Assembly: GCA_013368445.1 (NCBI GenBank)
Contig: JAACJO010000016.1
Location: forward strand, 682,001-746,000
DNA: 64,000 nucleotides
From: Leucocoprinus leucothites
Taxonomy: Eukaryota; Basidiomycota; Agaricomycetes; Agaricales; Agaricaceae
Direction of reading: 5' to 3'
Under the pieces are notes generated by a model, which was not told the origin of the DNA, did no database searches, and saw nothing but the letters and a program-made list of their open reading frames with translations. Below, one piece after another: positions 63,002 through 64,000 of this stretch. The translations under genes were made by a program, and so were the position numbers. Every line of letters begins with the position of its first letter. Positions within the stretch are counted from its first letter, which is position 1.

Positions 63002-64000
63002 ATGCCACCAGGCAAGGGCGGTAATGCAAAGAAAGAGGCCGGGCGTGCTAAAAAGGCTGAAAACGAAGCAAAGAAACAGGCTGTAGCAGCTGCAGAAAAG
63101 GTGAGAGTACAGCTGTTAAACACGATATTACTCGTATTCATTGATATACGCTACTTGGTGGCTTTAGGAGCGTAAAGAAGCCGCGGCATGGGCTGATAAC
63201 GATGTGAAAGGTGGCAAGGCGACCAAAGAGGCCAAAGAGGAGAAACGAAAAGCGGATCTAGCGCGGAAAGCAGAGAATGCAAAACTCCTAGCTGAGGAAG
63301 AGACCAATGCACCGCCTAAGGTCAAAGCGGCACCCAAAGCCGGCCAGAAGAAGAAGGCCGAGGCTGCACGACCTGCCGGTCCAGGAGCTATTGCTGCCGG
63401 AGGTGGACTTGCGGCTGTCAGTGGCGGTGGGGACAAGGGAAAGGGAAAGGAACCGGAAGTGGAAAGTTACAGCGCGACTGGTATTGACAACGCTCTAGAG
63501 CTTCTGGATGTTGTGACTGCCAAGATGGACAAGGCGAGTCTTGGACAGGAGGCTGCTGGCTTGGAGAAACATCCGGAGGTATGTGTTTTACATTTTTCAG
63601 TGCTGTTCGACGTGGCAAACTGATCATATTTTAACAGCGTCGATTTAAGGTGTGTACGGGGTTACTGACATAAGTTCCTGTGCCAGTTGAATAACGCTTG
63701 CTCGTTAGGGTGCCTTCGAGGCCTATCAGGAACGCGAGCTACCTAAGATCAAACAGGATGTGAGTGCTCACCACTTCGAGGTTATATGTATCATGATTCA
63801 AATTCTCCTTCAGCACCCAGGTCTTCGCCTACAGCAATATAAAGTATGACAGCTGATACTCCCTTGATTCTCGGCCTAACAACACCGCATCGCAGGAATT
63901 ACTGTTCAAGCAATTCCAGAAATCGCCCGAGAATCCGTGAGTAATATTTGGCATCAACAGCTATGTGAACTCGCCCCTGACTTGTTCTATAGCTTCAACC
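63002..64000 (+). CDS. CCDC124/Lso2-like ribosome-associated protein, partial at the right edge
   Basis: Small basic coiled-coil protein; yeast Lso2 and human CCDC124 bind idle 80S ribosomes and help recovery of translation. ATG 63002 (MPPGKGGNAKKEAGRAKKAE). Exons: 63002-63100, 63168-63578, 63638-63649, 63709-63759, 63814-63843, 63896-63936, and from 63993. The N-terminal Lys/Ala/Glu-rich helix (about residues 1-90) is followed by a Gly/Ala-rich linker (GPGAIAAGGGLAAVSGG) and the conserved C-terminal domain (IDNALELLDVVTAKMDKAS, AFEAYQERELPKIKQD, HPGLRLQQYK, ELLFKQFQKSPENPFN). Exon 3 is only 12 nt (RRFK). All phases are consistent. Confidence 0.92.

Overview
The window reads as basidiomycete (mushroom-forming, Agaricomycetes-type) nuclear DNA. 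The evidence is short 50-75 nt GT-AG introns, many small exons including a 12-nt micro-exon, a Plavaka-type transposase, a DUF6698-like gene, an NWD2-like NACHT NTPase, a CCDC124/Lso2-like ribosome factor and three chromodomain-bearing Ty3/Gypsy elements. No rRNA, tRNA or CRISPR was seen. Most of the window is mobile DNA lying among a small family of 7-transmembrane (7TM) paralogues.

Host genes: a cytochrome P450 (left edge, minus strand, partial). Five minus-strand copies or partial copies of one uncharacterised 7TM family: A 3513-4614, B 7110-8325, C 8429-8797 (first exon only), D 43883-45224 plus 53547-53649 (split by a retrotransposon), E 58994-60143. A NACHT NTPase at 56206-58526 (plus), an MFS transporter at 61057-62721 (minus), and the 5' part of a CCDC124-like gene from 63002 to the right edge. 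B carries a nonsense codon, E a 1-nt deletion, D a nonsense codon and an 8.3-kb insertion; A looks intact.

Mobile DNA, with boundaries set by matching LTRs and 5-bp target duplications. Gypsy-1 (9425-18373, plus, LTRs appear identical, TSD GGTAG) sits inside a decayed pogo/Tigger-like element with TA-flanked inverted ends (8826-18655). A Copia element (23571-37535, TSD GTTCA) is interrupted by Gypsy-2 (25805-34584, TSD GAGGA); to its left lies a decayed DUF6698-like gene and to its right an F-box/LRR-like remnant and a decayed Plavaka transposase. Gypsy-3 (45225-53546, gag-pol on minus, LTRs appear identical, TSD TGAGA) is inserted in exon 1 of 7TM copy D. LTR differences in Copia and Gypsy-2 are all transitions, 26 of 28 at CpG-type sites, and many in-frame stops there are TGA at Arg positions. 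This indicates old, methylated elements in the middle and fresh insertions on either side.

Main discoveries. (1) All three Gypsy elements share one replication layout: a TATA box, then exactly 33 nt later an 11-13 nt block complementary to a primer-binding site starting 3 nt beyond the LTR, which fits Tf1-like self-priming. (2) All three carry an internal copy of their own 3' polypurine tract inside pol. (3) All three join gag to pol by a -1 frame change at a slippery-type site. (4) Gypsy-3 carries, on the strand opposite to gag-pol, a complete spliced gene with its own TATA box that encodes a coiled-coil protein with a Zn2Cys6-type cluster. (5) Gypsy-1 and Gypsy-2 have a third ORF with twin zinc knuckles, and both gag and ORF3 are overlapped by very long +1-frame ORFs; in Gypsy-2 one of these runs into the 3' LTR. 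(6) Gypsy-1 has about 1.6 kb of leader and gag 5' region with a single ATG, suggesting a non-AUG start or a protected leader.
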